DNA of 64,000 nucleotides from Streptomyces endocoffeicus (lineage in GTDB: Bacteria > Actinomycetota > Actinomycetes > Streptomycetales > Streptomycetaceae): the NCBI RefSeq assembly GCF_016741935.1, contig NZ_JAERRG010000005.1, positions 248,001 to 312,000 on the forward strand, in the 5' to 3' direction. The translations under genes were made by a program, and so were the position numbers. The notes below the pieces were generated by a model, which saw only the letters and a list, made by a program, of their open reading frames with translations, ran no database searches and was not told where the DNA came from. Positions 32,497 through 41,043 of this stretch are shown here, in pieces; the first letter of the stretch is position 1, and every line of letters begins with the position of its first letter.

Positions 32497-32511
32497 CTGG
32501 CACACCGTCAG
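32497..32511. promoter_or_regulatory. Degenerate copy of the recurrent operator before the AfsR-like gene
   Basis: CTGGCACACCGTCAG followed by ATTAG: right half perfect, left half CTGGCAC. The same flank (CAGATTAG) follows the site at 58579. It lies in the 150-bp gap between the two NB-ARC genes and upstream of ATG 32378. Confidence 0.5.
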
Positions 32512-32528
32512 ATTAGTAGGGACGGCGG

Positions 32529-34964
32529 TCAATGGGCCGTCATACCCCCGGGAGGGTCCGAGTGGAGGCGGGCGGCGCCGTGGGGCGGCGCGGCCGACGA
32601 GATCGACGAGGCCCCCATCAGCGCGCTCACCTCCTCGCGCTCCGGCGACCCCAGGCGCTGGTAGATGGCCAGCGCCTCCTGCCAGCACTCCTTGGCCCGA
32701 TCGGTCTGGCCGACCGCGGACAGCGCCTTGCCCAGGACCGTCAGCAGCGACCCGCGGCGCCATTCGCCGCACAGGCCCTGCATGGCCAGCGACCGTTCGG
32801 CGTGCCATGCGGCCCGGGCCGGACGGCCTGCGGCCAGATGGGTTTCGGCAAGCCGGAAATGGGCCATTCCCTCCCACAGCTGCTGGCGGGTGTCCCGGAA
32901 TATGCCCAGGGCCTGGGTCAGATGGGCCAGGGCCTCGTCCAGCCGGCCCGTACGGGTCAGCGCTATCCCGAGTGTGTACTGTCCGTTGGCCAGGCGCAGC
33001 GAGGCGCCCAGCCGCTGGTAGATCTCGAGCGCCTGCTCGGCCAGCTCCACCCCGGCCTGGGCGCGGCCCTTGTCGATGTGGACGCGGGCGAGGTTGGACA
33101 GGGCGCTGGCCTCACCGGCCTCGTTGGCGTCGGCGCGGAAGGCGTCGAGCGCCCGGTTGAAGTACGCCTCGGCCTCCTCCTTGCGGCCCTGGTCCAGGAC
33201 GATGCTGCCGAGCCGGTTGGGAACGCGGCTGGCGAGCATCGGATCCCTGGCGGCCAGGTCCAGCGCCCGCTCCAGCTCCCGCTCGGCGTGCTCGAACCGG
33301 CCGGTGAAGTAGTACAGGTTCCCGAGGGTGGCCCGTGCCCGGGCCTCGGTGCGCACGTCCCCCGCCGACTGGGCCGATTCGATGATCGCCTCGGCCACCC
33401 CTTCGTACTGGTAGGACCTGGCCCCCGACTCGGCGAGGTCCAGGGCGGCGGTCAGCAGGTCCGCCACCCGGCGGCGCCGGCCGTCGGCGACGCACTGCCG
33501 GGCGCAGGCGATCAGACAGTCCGCCTCGGTGAACAGCCACTCCAGCGCGGCCCCGGACGACTCGAAGGTGAGGCCCGGACGGGTCGTGGGCGCGAGGTGC
33601 TCGACGGTGCGGTCGCCCGGCCGCTCGGCGGCGTACACCCGTGCCGCGGTGGCCAGATAGAAGTCCAGCAGGCGGGAGAGGGCCGCCTCCCGCTCCGCCT
33701 CGGGGAGGTCGTCCCGCTCCGCGCACGTCCGCGCGTACAGCCGCAGCAGGTCGTGGAGGCGATAGCGCCCCGGCACGGTGGGCTCCAGGAGCGAGGTGCC
33801 GACCAGCGATTCCATGAGCGTCCGGGAGGCGGCGTCGTCCAGGCCGAGCACGGCCGCCGCGGCGGACAGCGAGATATCCGGCCCCCCGGCCAGCCCGAGC
33901 AGCCGGAACGCCCGCGCCTGCGCCGGCTCCAGCTGGCCGTAGCCGAGCTCGAAGCTGGCCTTGACCGCCAGATCGCCGGCCCGCAGCTCGTCCAGTCTGC
34001 GCCGCTCGTCGGCCAGCTTGCGGGCCAGCACGGACACCGTCCAGGTGCGGCGGGAGGCGAGCCGGGAGGCCGCTATGCGGATCGCGAGCGGCAGGAAGCC
34101 GCAGGACGCCAGGACGTCCATCACCTCCTCGCGCTCGACGGCCGCCCGCTCCTCGCCCACGATGAGCGCGAAGAGGGAGAACGCCTCCTCCGGGCTCATC
34201 ACGTCCAGATCGACCAGATGGGCGCCGTCCAGACCGGCCATGGTGGCCCGGCCGGTGATCAGGGTCGCGCAGCCGTGCGGGGCGGCGCGGCCTTGCGGGG
34301 CCGTGCGGCCGTCCGGGGCCGTGCGGCCGTGCGGGCCGTCGCCGGGGTCGCCGGGGTCGCCGGGGTCGCCGGGGTCGCCGGGCAGAAGCGGCCGGATCTG
34401 GTCGGCGTCCCGGGCGTTGTCCAGGAGGACGAGGATCCGGCGGCCCGCGAGCGCCGAGCGGTAGAGGGCGGTGCGTTCCTCGGTGCCGTCCGGGATGGCG
34501 GCGTCCGGGATGCCGAGGGAGCGCAGGAAGGCGGCCAGTACGGCGTCGGGCTCGGCGGGGGAGGGGCCCGCGCCCCGGAGGTCCACGTAGAGCTGCCCGT
34601 CGGGGAAGTGACGGCGGGCCGCGTGGGCCACATGGACGGCCAGCGCGGTCTTACCGATGCCCCCGATGCCGGAGACGGCGAGCACCGGGGGAGCGCCGCC
34701 CTGGGCGGGAGCGCCGCCCTGGGCGGCCAGCAGGCCGCTCAGCTCCCGTACGGCGTCGGCACGGCCGGTGAAGTCCGGTGCGGCGGCGGGCAGTTGGGCG
34801 GGGCGCACGACGGGGGCGTTCGCCGATGGGGGGTCGTGGAGTGCCGTGGGGTCGTGGAGCGCCGTGGCCTCATGGGGCGCCGTGGGCCCGTGCAGTGCTG
34901 TGCGCTCGGCGAACTCGGCCGCGATGAGCCAGTCCCGTTCCCCAAGCCGCTTGTCGCCGACCAT
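32529..34964 (-). CDS. NB-ARC/TPR protein, AfsR paralogue lacking the DNA-binding and BTAD domains
   Basis: 811 residues from ATG 34964 (GGGGGG 4-5 nt upstream); a GTG 30 nt earlier lacks a site. After about 45 residues of His/Pro/Thr-rich repeats (ALHDPT, ALHDPP) it begins at PAQLPAAAPDFTGR, exactly where the ATPase half of its neighbour begins. Walker A GIGGIGKT sits at 99-106, then LVLLDNARD, the same TPR tail and very high similarity throughout. An insert rich in GDPGDPGD/GRTAPDGR interrupts the ATPase domain near 190-225. Without a winged helix it cannot be a SARP; it may titrate or modulate the neighbour. Confidence 0.92.
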   Translation of the reverse strand: MVGDKRLGERDWLIAAEFAERTALHGPTAPHEATALHDPTALHDPPSANAPVVRPAQLPAAAPDFTGRADAVRELSGLLAAQGGAPAQGGAPPVLAVSGIGGIGKTALAVHVAHAARRHFPDGQLYVDLRGAGPSPAEPDAVLAAFLRSLGIPDAAIPDGTEERTALYRSALAGRRILVLLDNARDADQIRPLLPGDPGDPGDPGDPGDGPHGRTAPDGRTAPQGRAAPHGCATLITGRATMAGLDGAHLVDLDVMSPEEAFSLFALIVGEERAAVEREEVMDVLASCGFLPLAIRIAASRLASRRTWTVSVLARKLADERRRLDELRAGDLAVKASFELGYGQLEPAQARAFRLLGLAGGPDISLSAAAAVLGLDDAASRTLMESLVGTSLLEPTVPGRYRLHDLLRLYARTCAERDDLPEAEREAALSRLLDFYLATAARVYAAERPGDRTVEHLAPTTRPGLTFESSGAALEWLFTEADCLIACARQCVADGRRRRVADLLTAALDLAESGARSYQYEGVAEAIIESAQSAGDVRTEARARATLGNLYYFTGRFEHAERELERALDLAARDPMLASRVPNRLGSIVLDQGRKEEAEAYFNRALDAFRADANEAGEASALSNLARVHIDKGRAQAGVELAEQALEIYQRLGASLRLANGQYTLGIALTRTGRLDEALAHLTQALGIFRDTRQQLWEGMAHFRLAETHLAAGRPARAAWHAERSLAMQGLCGEWRRGSLLTVLGKALSAVGQTDRAKECWQEALAIYQRLGSPEREEVSALMGASSISSAAPPHGAARLHSDPPGGMTAH

Positions 34965-35055
34965 GGTGCCCCCCGCGCTTACGTTTCCCTGCACCGCCAG
35001 TCTGCCCGCTCGACCGGTTATTCGTCAGTAAAGAGCGCGTCTGTCCAGGCCGCGC

Positions 35056-35187
35056 GCCGGGTGACGGAAAGCCGCGCGCCGGGTGACCGGCGGCCATGTG
35101 CCGGGTGACCGGCGGCCGCGCCCCGGACGGATGGTGGCCGTGTGCCGGACAACCGGCGACCGCGCGCCGGACAGCGGTGCGGCGTGC
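35056..35187. repeat. Six tandem 22-bp repeats just before an operator
   Basis: Six contiguous 22-bp units like GCCGGGTGACCGGCGGCCATGT fill 35056-35187, ending 8 bp before the palindrome at 35196. Two turns of helix per unit would put every copy on the same DNA face. Confidence 0.85.
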
Positions 35188-35195
35188 CGCGATAG

Positions 35196-35210
35196 CTGAC
35201 GATCCGTCAG
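35196..35210. promoter_or_regulatory. Palindromic operator CTGACGATCCGTCAG before the amidohydrolase
   Basis: Ends 20 bp before ATG 35231 and is followed by ATCAG. No ribosome-binding site lies between, so the transcript may be leaderless and the site would sit over the promoter. Confidence 0.78.
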
Positions 35211-35230
35211 ATCAGCGCTACCGTGCAGTC

Positions 35231-36460
35231 ATGGAGAGCTTCCCGAAGATAATCTCGGTGGACGACCACACGGTTGAGCCCCCTCACGTCTGGCGGGACC
35301 GGCTCCCGTCGAAGTACCGCGACAGCGGGCCGCGCATCGTCCGGGCGCCGCTGAAGGAGATGACCTTCATCGGCGGCAAGTTCGCCCCGAAGATGGGCGC
35401 GCCCGGGGACGACGGGCCGCTCGCGGACTGGTGGGTGTACGAGGAGCTGCACCGGCCGCTGACCCGGCTGGACACCGCCGTCGGCTACGACCGGGACGAG
35501 GTCAAACTGGAGGCCATCACCTACGAGCAGATGCGGCCGGGCTCCTTCTCGGTGCCGGACCGGCTCGCGGACATGGACGTCAACCACGTCCAGTCCGCGC
35601 TCTGCTTCCCGACCTTCCCCCGCTTCTGCGGGCAGACCTTCACCGAGGCCCCCGACCGCGAGCTGGGGCTGCTCGGGGTCCGGGCGTATAACGACTGGAT
35701 GGTGGAGGAGTGGTGCGGCCCCGAGGCCCGGGGCCGGCTGATCCCGCTGATCATCATCCCGCTGTGGGATGCCGAACTGGCCGCCGCCGAGGTGCGGCGG
35801 AACGCGGCGCGCGGGGTGCGGGCCGTCTGCTTCTCGGAGATCCCGCCGAACCTGGGGCTCCCGTCGATCCACACCGACGACTGGGACCCCTTCCTCGCCG
35901 CCTGCGACGAGACCGGCACGGTCATCGCGATGCACATCGGCTCCTCCTCGAGGATGCCCTCGACCTCCGCGGACGCGCCTCCCGCGGTCGGCTCCACGAT
36001 CACCTTCGCCAACTGCTGCTTCTCGATGGTCGACTGGCTGATGAGCGGGAAGTTCGAGCGCTTCCCGAACCTGAAGGTGATGTACGCGGAGGGCCAGATC
36101 GGCTGGATTCCCTACATCCTCGAGCGCGCCGATGTGGTGTGGGAGGAGAACCGGGGCTGGGGCGGAGTGGCCGACAAGGTGCTGCGCCCGCCGTCCGAGC
36201 TGTTCACCGAGCACGTCTACGGCTGCTTCTTCGACGACGCCTTCGGACTGCGCAACCTCGACGCCATCGGGGTCGGCAATGTGCTGTACGAGACCGACTA
36301 TCCGCACTCGGACTCCACCTGGCCCAAGTCGCGGGAGGTCGGCGAGGCGCAGATGGGGCATCTGGCGCCGGACGTCGTGGAGCGGATCGTGCGCGGCAAC
36401 GCGATCGAGCTGCTGGGGCTCACGGCGGACGGGCTCTGGGCGGGGGCGCCCGGGGCTTAG
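35231..36460 (+). CDS. Amidohydrolase-2 family (COG2159) TIM-barrel hydrolase/decarboxylase-like protein
   Basis: 409 residues. It opens with the metal-binding strand IISVDDHTVEPPHVW (a D-x-H-x-x-E/P variant of the usual HxH) and has VIAMHIGSSSRMP for the central metal His, MYAEGQIGWIPYILERAD and the C-terminal VLYETDYPHSDSTWPKS with the active-site Asp. The group includes decarboxylases and hydrolases of aromatic or cyclic acids. ATG 35231 was chosen because it follows the operator and starts the conserved sequence; the open frame upstream is the repeat tract. The role in the pathway, perhaps decarboxylation or ring hydrolysis, is inferred. Confidence 0.9.
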   Translation: MESFPKIISVDDHTVEPPHVWRDRLPSKYRDSGPRIVRAPLKEMTFIGGKFAPKMGAPGDDGPLADWWVYEELHRPLTRLDTAVGYDRDEVKLEAITYEQMRPGSFSVPDRLADMDVNHVQSALCFPTFPRFCGQTFTEAPDRELGLLGVRAYNDWMVEEWCGPEARGRLIPLIIIPLWDAELAAAEVRRNAARGVRAVCFSEIPPNLGLPSIHTDDWDPFLAACDETGTVIAMHIGSSSRMPSTSADAPPAVGSTITFANCCFSMVDWLMSGKFERFPNLKVMYAEGQIGWIPYILERADVVWEENRGWGGVADKVLRPPSELFTEHVYGCFFDDAFGLRNLDAIGVGNVLYETDYPHSDSTWPKSREVGEAQMGHLAPDVVERIVRGNAIELLGLTADGLWAGAPGA

Positions 36461-36472
36461 CGGGTTGGCCGG

Positions 36473-36573
36473 GGAGGGGCGTCGGTCCGGCGCCGCCCCG
36501 GTCACGGAGGGGCGTCGGTCCCGGCGCCGCCCCGGTCACGGAGGGGCATCCGTCCCTGTGCCGCCCCGGTCAC
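36473..36573. repeat. Three tandem repeats of about 34 bp after the amidohydrolase
   Basis: Units of 33, 34 and 34 bp, each running from GGAGGGGC to CCGCCCCGGTCAC. Each can form a hairpin between GGGGC and GCCCC, so the array may also end transcription. Nothing coding lies in 36461-36680. Confidence 0.8.
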
Positions 36574-36680
36574 GGAGGAGCAAGAAAGCGGTCACTGCCG
36601 GTCAATGACAACCAGTGGACCCTCCGGCAGGCTGTGGGGCATATCGGCCCTCCCCGCCTCCCCACGCCGTCACCCAACCC

Positions 36681-37724
36681 TTACGACGTGACAGGGGTCA
36701 TGGGCGGCGCGGAGGGCCGGGTGTCCCTGCGCACCGGGCGTCGCGGGGTAGCGCCCGGCGCGCGGGACACAAGGGCCAGATGGCGGTAGTCGCTGGGCGG
36801 CATCCCGTACGCGGCGCGGAAGGCGCGGCTGAAGACCGCGGGGTGGGCGAAGCCCCAGCGGGCGGCGAGTTCATGGATGCGGACCGTGAGCAGGCCGGGG
36901 TCGGTGAGGTCGCGCCGGACGCGGTCCAGCCGCTGTTGCCGGATCCACGCGGAGACCGTGGTGTCGCGGGCCCGGAAGATGCGGTGCAGATAGCCGACGG
37001 AGATGTGGTGCGCGGCGGCGATGGTGGCCGGTGACAGCTCCGGGTCGGACAGGTTCCGCAGGATGAAGCTCTGCACCCGGAGGGCCAGGGTGTGCCGGTG
37101 GGTCTCGGGCGGCAGCGCGTCGTCGGCCTCGACGGCCTGGGCGAGCAGCGCCGCCGCCAGGTCGATCAGCACGGTGCCCAGCCGCGGCCCGTCGGAGGGG
37201 CGTAAGGAGCGGTCCGCCGCGAGCCGGGCGAGGAACCCCGTGAGCAGGGCGCCGACCCCTTCGCGCGCCGGGATGGGGTGGGCGAGCAGCCGGTCGATCC
37301 GGTCGTGGGGGACCGGGATCAGGGCCTTGGGGATCTCCAGGCCCACGCCCGCCGGAGGGCCGCCGAAGGCCAGGCAGTCGAAGGGCCGTGAGGTGTCGAC
37401 GACATAGAGGCCCTGCGCCCTGTGCGCGGTCTCCTGGCGGGACTGGGAGACCTGGAGGTTTCCCTCCTGGATGAACGAGAAGTGGTACAGCTCGGGGTCG
37501 GACTGCCGGATGAGCTTGGGCGTCCGCCGGAAGTCCATCTCACGGAACTTCGTGGGCCATACGGAGGCGGCGCCGAACTGGAGGATGCGCACCTCGCCCC
37601 GGAAGTCCCGGGTGTGGTCGCTGGTCATCTCCATCGGCGCCATGAGCTGTGCCATCTGCTCGCGCCAGAAGTCGAACCGATCCGCTCTGGGCAGATCCTC
37701 GCAGCGGAAGACCGTCTCGATCAT
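36681..37724 (-). CDS. AraC-family regulator with cupin-like AraC-binding-2 domain
   Basis: 347 residues from ATG 37724 (GAGGGG 7 nt upstream; earlier in-frame codons are in noncoding-looking DNA). The N-terminal sensor (about 1-190) begins ETVFRCEDLPRADRFDFWREQM, as in regulators of aromatic or alkyl catabolism. C-terminal AraC helix-turn-helix pair about 225-325: LSPATIAAAHHISVGYLHRIF and IHELAARWGFAHPAVFSRAFRAAYG. It is divergent from the luciferase-like operon at 37985 and may be its pathway-specific activator. A Pro/Arg tail ends the protein. Confidence 0.9.
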   Translation of the reverse strand: MIETVFRCEDLPRADRFDFWREQMAQLMAPMEMTSDHTRDFRGEVRILQFGAASVWPTKFREMDFRRTPKLIRQSDPELYHFSFIQEGNLQVSQSRQETAHRAQGLYVVDTSRPFDCLAFGGPPAGVGLEIPKALIPVPHDRIDRLLAHPIPAREGVGALLTGFLARLAADRSLRPSDGPRLGTVLIDLAAALLAQAVEADDALPPETHRHTLALRVQSFILRNLSDPELSPATIAAAHHISVGYLHRIFRARDTTVSAWIRQQRLDRVRRDLTDPGLLTVRIHELAARWGFAHPAVFSRAFRAAYGMPPSDYRHLALVSRAPGATPRRPVRRDTRPSAPPMTPVTS

Positions 37725-37888
37725 CACGTGCCCCTCTGTGTGCCCCTCGCCGTGCCCCCTTGCCGTGCCTCCTTGCCGGTGTCCTGTGGTGGCCTCTGGG
37801 CGGGGAGGCGGGCGTGGGCCCCGAGGTCCCGAACGTCCGTACGCTAGCAAAGCGTCGCGCGGCGGGACGAGACTGCCGTACCCCTTGT

Positions 37889-37960
37889 CTGATGGACCGT
37901 CAGATACGACCATGTCCGACGTCAGATACGACCATGTCCGACGTCAGATACGACGATGAC
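37889..37960. promoter_or_regulatory. Operator CTGATGGACCGTCAG continued into 22-bp direct repeats
   Basis: The palindrome is at 37889-37903. From its right half, the 22-bp unit GTCAGATACGACCATGTCCG-AC is repeated at 37899-37920 and 37921-37942, with a third partial copy from 37943. Each copy therefore repeats the operator half-site GTCAGATA at two-turn spacing. It lies 25-95 bp before ATG 37985. Confidence 0.75.
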
Positions 37961-37984
37961 GGTCCACCGACAAGGAGGCCCGGC

Positions 37985-38938
37985 ATGCGCGTCCTGCCCC
38001 GGGGCCGGTTGAGCTACGGCATGCAGCTGCCGATCCAGTCGCAGTCCACCCTCTACGCCGAACCGTGGGAGGCCGGGGCGGGCCCGGCCGAACTGCTCGA
38101 GGTCGCCCGCGCCGCCGACCGGCTCGGCTTCGCGTACCTCGCCGTCTGCGACCACGTCGCGATCCCGCGGCGGCTGGCCGCGGCGATGGGCACCGTCTGG
38201 TACGACCCGGTGGCCACCCTCGGCTGGCTCGCCGCGGCCACCGAGCGGGTGCGGCTGCTCAGCCATGTGGCGGTCGCCGCGCTGCGCCATCCGCTGCTGA
38301 CCGCCAAGCAGTACGCCACGCTCGACCACCTCTCCGGCGGCCGGCTGATCCTCGGGGTCGGGGCCGGGCACGTCCGGGAGGAGTTCGAGGCGCTCGGGGT
38401 GGACTTCGCCCGGCGCGGGGCGCTGCTGGACGAGACGGTCGACGCGCTGAAGGCGGCGCTGGGGCCGGAGGAGTTCCCCGACTTCCGCGGTGAGCGGTTC
38501 GCGTTCGGCGGCCTCGGGCAGGCCCCGCGCCCCGTCCAGACGCCGCGGCCCCCGCTGTGGGTCGGCGGCTCCTCGCCCGCCGCGGTGCGCCGGGCGGCGG
38601 TCCGGGGCGACGGCTGGCTGCCGCAGGGCGATCCACGGGACCGGCTGCCGGGCCAGATCGCCCGGCTGCGCGAGCTGCGGAAGGAGGCAGGGATCGACGA
38701 GCCCGCCGAGATCGGCGCGATCACCGAGCCGCTGTACGTGGGCGAGCCCGGCTGGGACGTGGGGCGCCGGACCCTGACCGGCGCGCCGGAGCGGCTGGCC
38801 GAGAGCCTGCGCGCGTACGCCGCGATGGGGGTGGACCAGATCCAGGTGCGGTTCCGCTGCCGGGACCACACCGAACTGACCGACCAGATGGCGGCCTTCG
38901 CCGCCGATGTCGCTCCGCACCTCGATGACCAGGGATGA
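37985..38938 (+). CDS. Luciferase-like F420-dependent oxidoreductase (LLM class)
   Basis: 317 residues. TIM-barrel LLM fold: GRLSYGMQLPIQSQS, ADRLGFAYLAVCDHVAIPR, LSHVAVAALRHPLLTAKQYATLDHLSGGRLILGVGAGHVREEFEALG (the loop typical of F420 binders) and PPLWVGGSSPAAVRRAAVRGDGWLPQG. Likely hydride transfer or oxygenation using F420H2 or FMN. AAGGAGG 7 nt before ATG 37985. Its stop region overlaps or abuts the SDR gene, so they form an operon with the operator/repeat array upstream. Confidence 0.9.
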   Translation: MRVLPRGRLSYGMQLPIQSQSTLYAEPWEAGAGPAELLEVARAADRLGFAYLAVCDHVAIPRRLAAAMGTVWYDPVATLGWLAAATERVRLLSHVAVAALRHPLLTAKQYATLDHLSGGRLILGVGAGHVREEFEALGVDFARRGALLDETVDALKAALGPEEFPDFRGERFAFGGLGQAPRPVQTPRPPLWVGGSSPAAVRRAAVRGDGWLPQGDPRDRLPGQIARLRELRKEAGIDEPAEIGAITEPLYVGEPGWDVGRRTLTGAPERLAESLRAYAAMGVDQIQVRFRCRDHTELTDQMAAFAADVAPHLDDQG

Positions 38939-38952
38939 CTAGGGAGATCGGA

Positions 38953-39735
38953 ATGGGCAAGCTGGACGGGCGGGTCGTCATCATCACCGGGGCGGCGCGC
39001 GGACAGGGTGAGCAGGAGGCGCGGCTGTTCGCGGCCGAGGGCGCGCGCGTGGTCCTCGGCGACGTACTGGACGAGCCGGGCGAGGCGCTGGCCAAGGAGC
39101 TGGGGGAGGGCGCCCGCTTCGTCCATCTGGACGTGGGCCGCGAGGACGACTGGACCGCCGCCGTCGCCGCCGCGAAGGACGCCTTCGGCTCGGTGGACGG
39201 CCTGGTCAACAACGCCGGGATCCTCCGCTTCAACGAGCTGGTGGGTACCCCGCTGGCGGAGTACCTGGAGGTGGTCCAGGTCAACCAGGTCGGTACGTTC
39301 CTGGGGATGCGGACGGTCGCGCCGGAGCTGGCGGCGGCGGGCGGCGGAACGATCGTGAACACCGCCTCGTACGTCGCCCTGTCCGGGATGCCGCTGCTCA
39401 CCGCGTACGCCGCGACGAAGGCGGCGGTGGTGGGGATGACGCGGGTGGCCGCGATGGAGCTCGCGGACAAGGGCATCCGGGTCAACGCGATGTGCCCGGG
39501 AGCGGTCGACACCCCGATGACCAACCCGGCCCACCTCGACCCGGCCGCCGACTCCGCGGAGGCGACGGCGGCGGTCGACGAGCTCTATCGAAAGCTGGTG
39601 CCGTTGGGCCGGATCGGCCGCCCGGAGGAGGTGGCGCGGCTGGCGCTCTTCCTGTCCTCGGAGGACTCCTCGTACGTCACCGGCCAGCCGTTCGTCGTCG
39701 ACGGCGGCTGGCTGACCGGCGTCTCGGTCTTCTAG
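38953..39735 (+). CDS. Short-chain dehydrogenase/reductase (3alpha/20beta-HSD-like)
   Basis: 260 residues. Cofactor motif TGAARGQG near residue 13, DVLD after beta-2 (favouring NAD), NNAG, and the catalytic Ser (NTASYVALSG), Tyr and Lys (YAATK). It ends SSYVTGQPFVVDGGW. It resembles the Streptomyces 3alpha,20beta-hydroxysteroid dehydrogenase along its length, so a cyclic secondary alcohol/ketone is a reasonable substrate guess. ATG 38953 has GGGAG 8 nt upstream; ATG 38935 overlaps the previous stop (ATGA) and is an alternative adding six residues. Confidence 0.92.
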   Translation: MGKLDGRVVIITGAARGQGEQEARLFAAEGARVVLGDVLDEPGEALAKELGEGARFVHLDVGREDDWTAAVAAAKDAFGSVDGLVNNAGILRFNELVGTPLAEYLEVVQVNQVGTFLGMRTVAPELAAAGGGTIVNTASYVALSGMPLLTAYAATKAAVVGMTRVAAMELADKGIRVNAMCPGAVDTPMTNPAHLDPAADSAEATAAVDELYRKLVPLGRIGRPEEVARLALFLSSEDSSYVTGQPFVVDGGWLTGVSVF

Positions 39736-39806
39736 TGCGGCCGCCGGGTCCGGCACGGCTCCGGCCCTTGACGGTCCGTGCCCGCGGTGCCAGAGTCAAT
39801 CAAAAT

Positions 39807-39821
39807 CTGACGGTCCGTCAG
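39807..39821. promoter_or_regulatory. Perfect operator CTGACGGTCCGTCAG before the second LLM gene
   Basis: The only copy with both halves CTGACGG/CCGTCAG perfect; it extends to ATCTGAC...GTCAGAT and lies 30 bp before ATG 39852. A further GACGTTCGTC follows at 39825. Confidence 0.85.
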
Positions 39822-39851
39822 ATAGACGTTCGTCTGAGGCGGTGAACCTCC

Positions 39852-40979
39852 ATGGAATTCGGACTCTTTGTGCAGGGCTACGTCCCCGAAAGCCGACGCC
39901 GAACCGACCCCGAGGCCGAGCATCACGCGCTCGTCGAGGAGACCGAGTACGTCATCCAGGCCGACCGGTCGGGCTTCAAGTACGTATGGGCCTCCGAGCA
40001 CCACTTCCTGGACGAGTACTCCCACCTCTCCGCGAACGACGTCTTCCTCGGCTATCTCGCCCACGCCACCGAGCGCATCCACCTCGGCTCCGGCATCTTC
40101 AACCCGTTGCCGCAGGTCAACCACCCGGTCAAGGTGGCCGAGAAGGTCGCGATGCTCGACCACCTCTCCGGCGGCCGGTTCGAGTTCGGCTCCGGCCGGG
40201 GCGCGGGCAGCCACGAGATCCTCGGCTTCCTGCCGGGCGTGACCGACATGAACGCCACCAAGGAGATCTGGGAAGAGACGATCGCCGAGTTCCCCAAGAT
40301 GTGGCTGCAGGACGAGTACCAGGGCTTCACCGGCAAGCACTGGACGCTGCCGCCGCGCAAGGTGCTGCCCAAGCCGTACGGGGCCGGCCACCCGGCGATG
40401 TGGTACGCGGCCGGATCGCCGCCCTCGTACGCGATGGCGGGCAAGAAGGGCCTCGGCGTGCTCGGCTTCTCCATCCAGAAGGTCTCCGACATGGAGTGGG
40501 CCCTCGACTCCTACAAGAACGCGGTCAAGGAGGCCGAGCCGGTCGGCGGCTTCGTCAACGACAACGTGATGGTCACCTCGACCGCGATCTGCGCCGAGAC
40601 CCACGCCAAGGCCGTCGAGGTCGCGGTCGGCGGCGGGCTCAACTACCTGCAGTCGCTGCTCTTCCGCTACCACGACACCTTCCCCCGCCCGGACGGCATC
40701 CCGCAGTGGCCCGAACTGCTGCCGGAGTACACCGAGGAGATCATCGAACTCCTCATCGCCGAGGAGCTGATGATCTGCGGCGACCCGGACGAGGTCTTCC
40801 GCCAGTGCAAGCGGTGGGAGCAGGCCGGGGCCGACCAGCTGTCGTTCGGGCTGCCGATCGGGATCGGCTACGAGGACACGATGAACACGATCAAGCTCAT
40901 CGGCGAGCACGTCATCCCGAAGATCGACACCGATCCGGTGCACCGCACGACCCGCTTCCGTCAAGCCGTCACCCAGTAG
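39852..40979 (+). CDS. Luciferase-like flavin-dependent oxidoreductase (LLM class)
   Basis: 375 residues. MEFGLFVQGYVP at the N-terminus, GFKYVWASEHHFLDEYSHLSANDVFLGYLAHATERIHLGSGIFN, then VAEKVAMLDHLSGGRFEFGSGRG and WYAAGSPPSYAMAGKKGLGVLGF, all typical of bacterial luciferase alpha-type monooxygenases. It probably uses FMNH2 (a flavin reductase is encoded at 6.4 kb) to oxygenate an acyl or ketone substrate. First gene of a run with an amidohydrolase and an SDR (gaps 64 and 4 nt), under the perfect operator. Confidence 0.92.
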   Translation: MEFGLFVQGYVPESRRRTDPEAEHHALVEETEYVIQADRSGFKYVWASEHHFLDEYSHLSANDVFLGYLAHATERIHLGSGIFNPLPQVNHPVKVAEKVAMLDHLSGGRFEFGSGRGAGSHEILGFLPGVTDMNATKEIWEETIAEFPKMWLQDEYQGFTGKHWTLPPRKVLPKPYGAGHPAMWYAAGSPPSYAMAGKKGLGVLGFSIQKVSDMEWALDSYKNAVKEAEPVGGFVNDNVMVTSTAICAETHAKAVEVAVGGGLNYLQSLLFRYHDTFPRPDGIPQWPELLPEYTEEIIELLIAEELMICGDPDEVFRQCKRWEQAGADQLSFGLPIGIGYEDTMNTIKLIGEHVIPKIDTDPVHRTTRFRQAVTQ

Positions 40980-41043
40980 CCGCACAGGCCGTCACGCGGC
41001 GGCCACGGATGCCGGCCGCAGCCGCCAGAAGGGACCTGAACCC

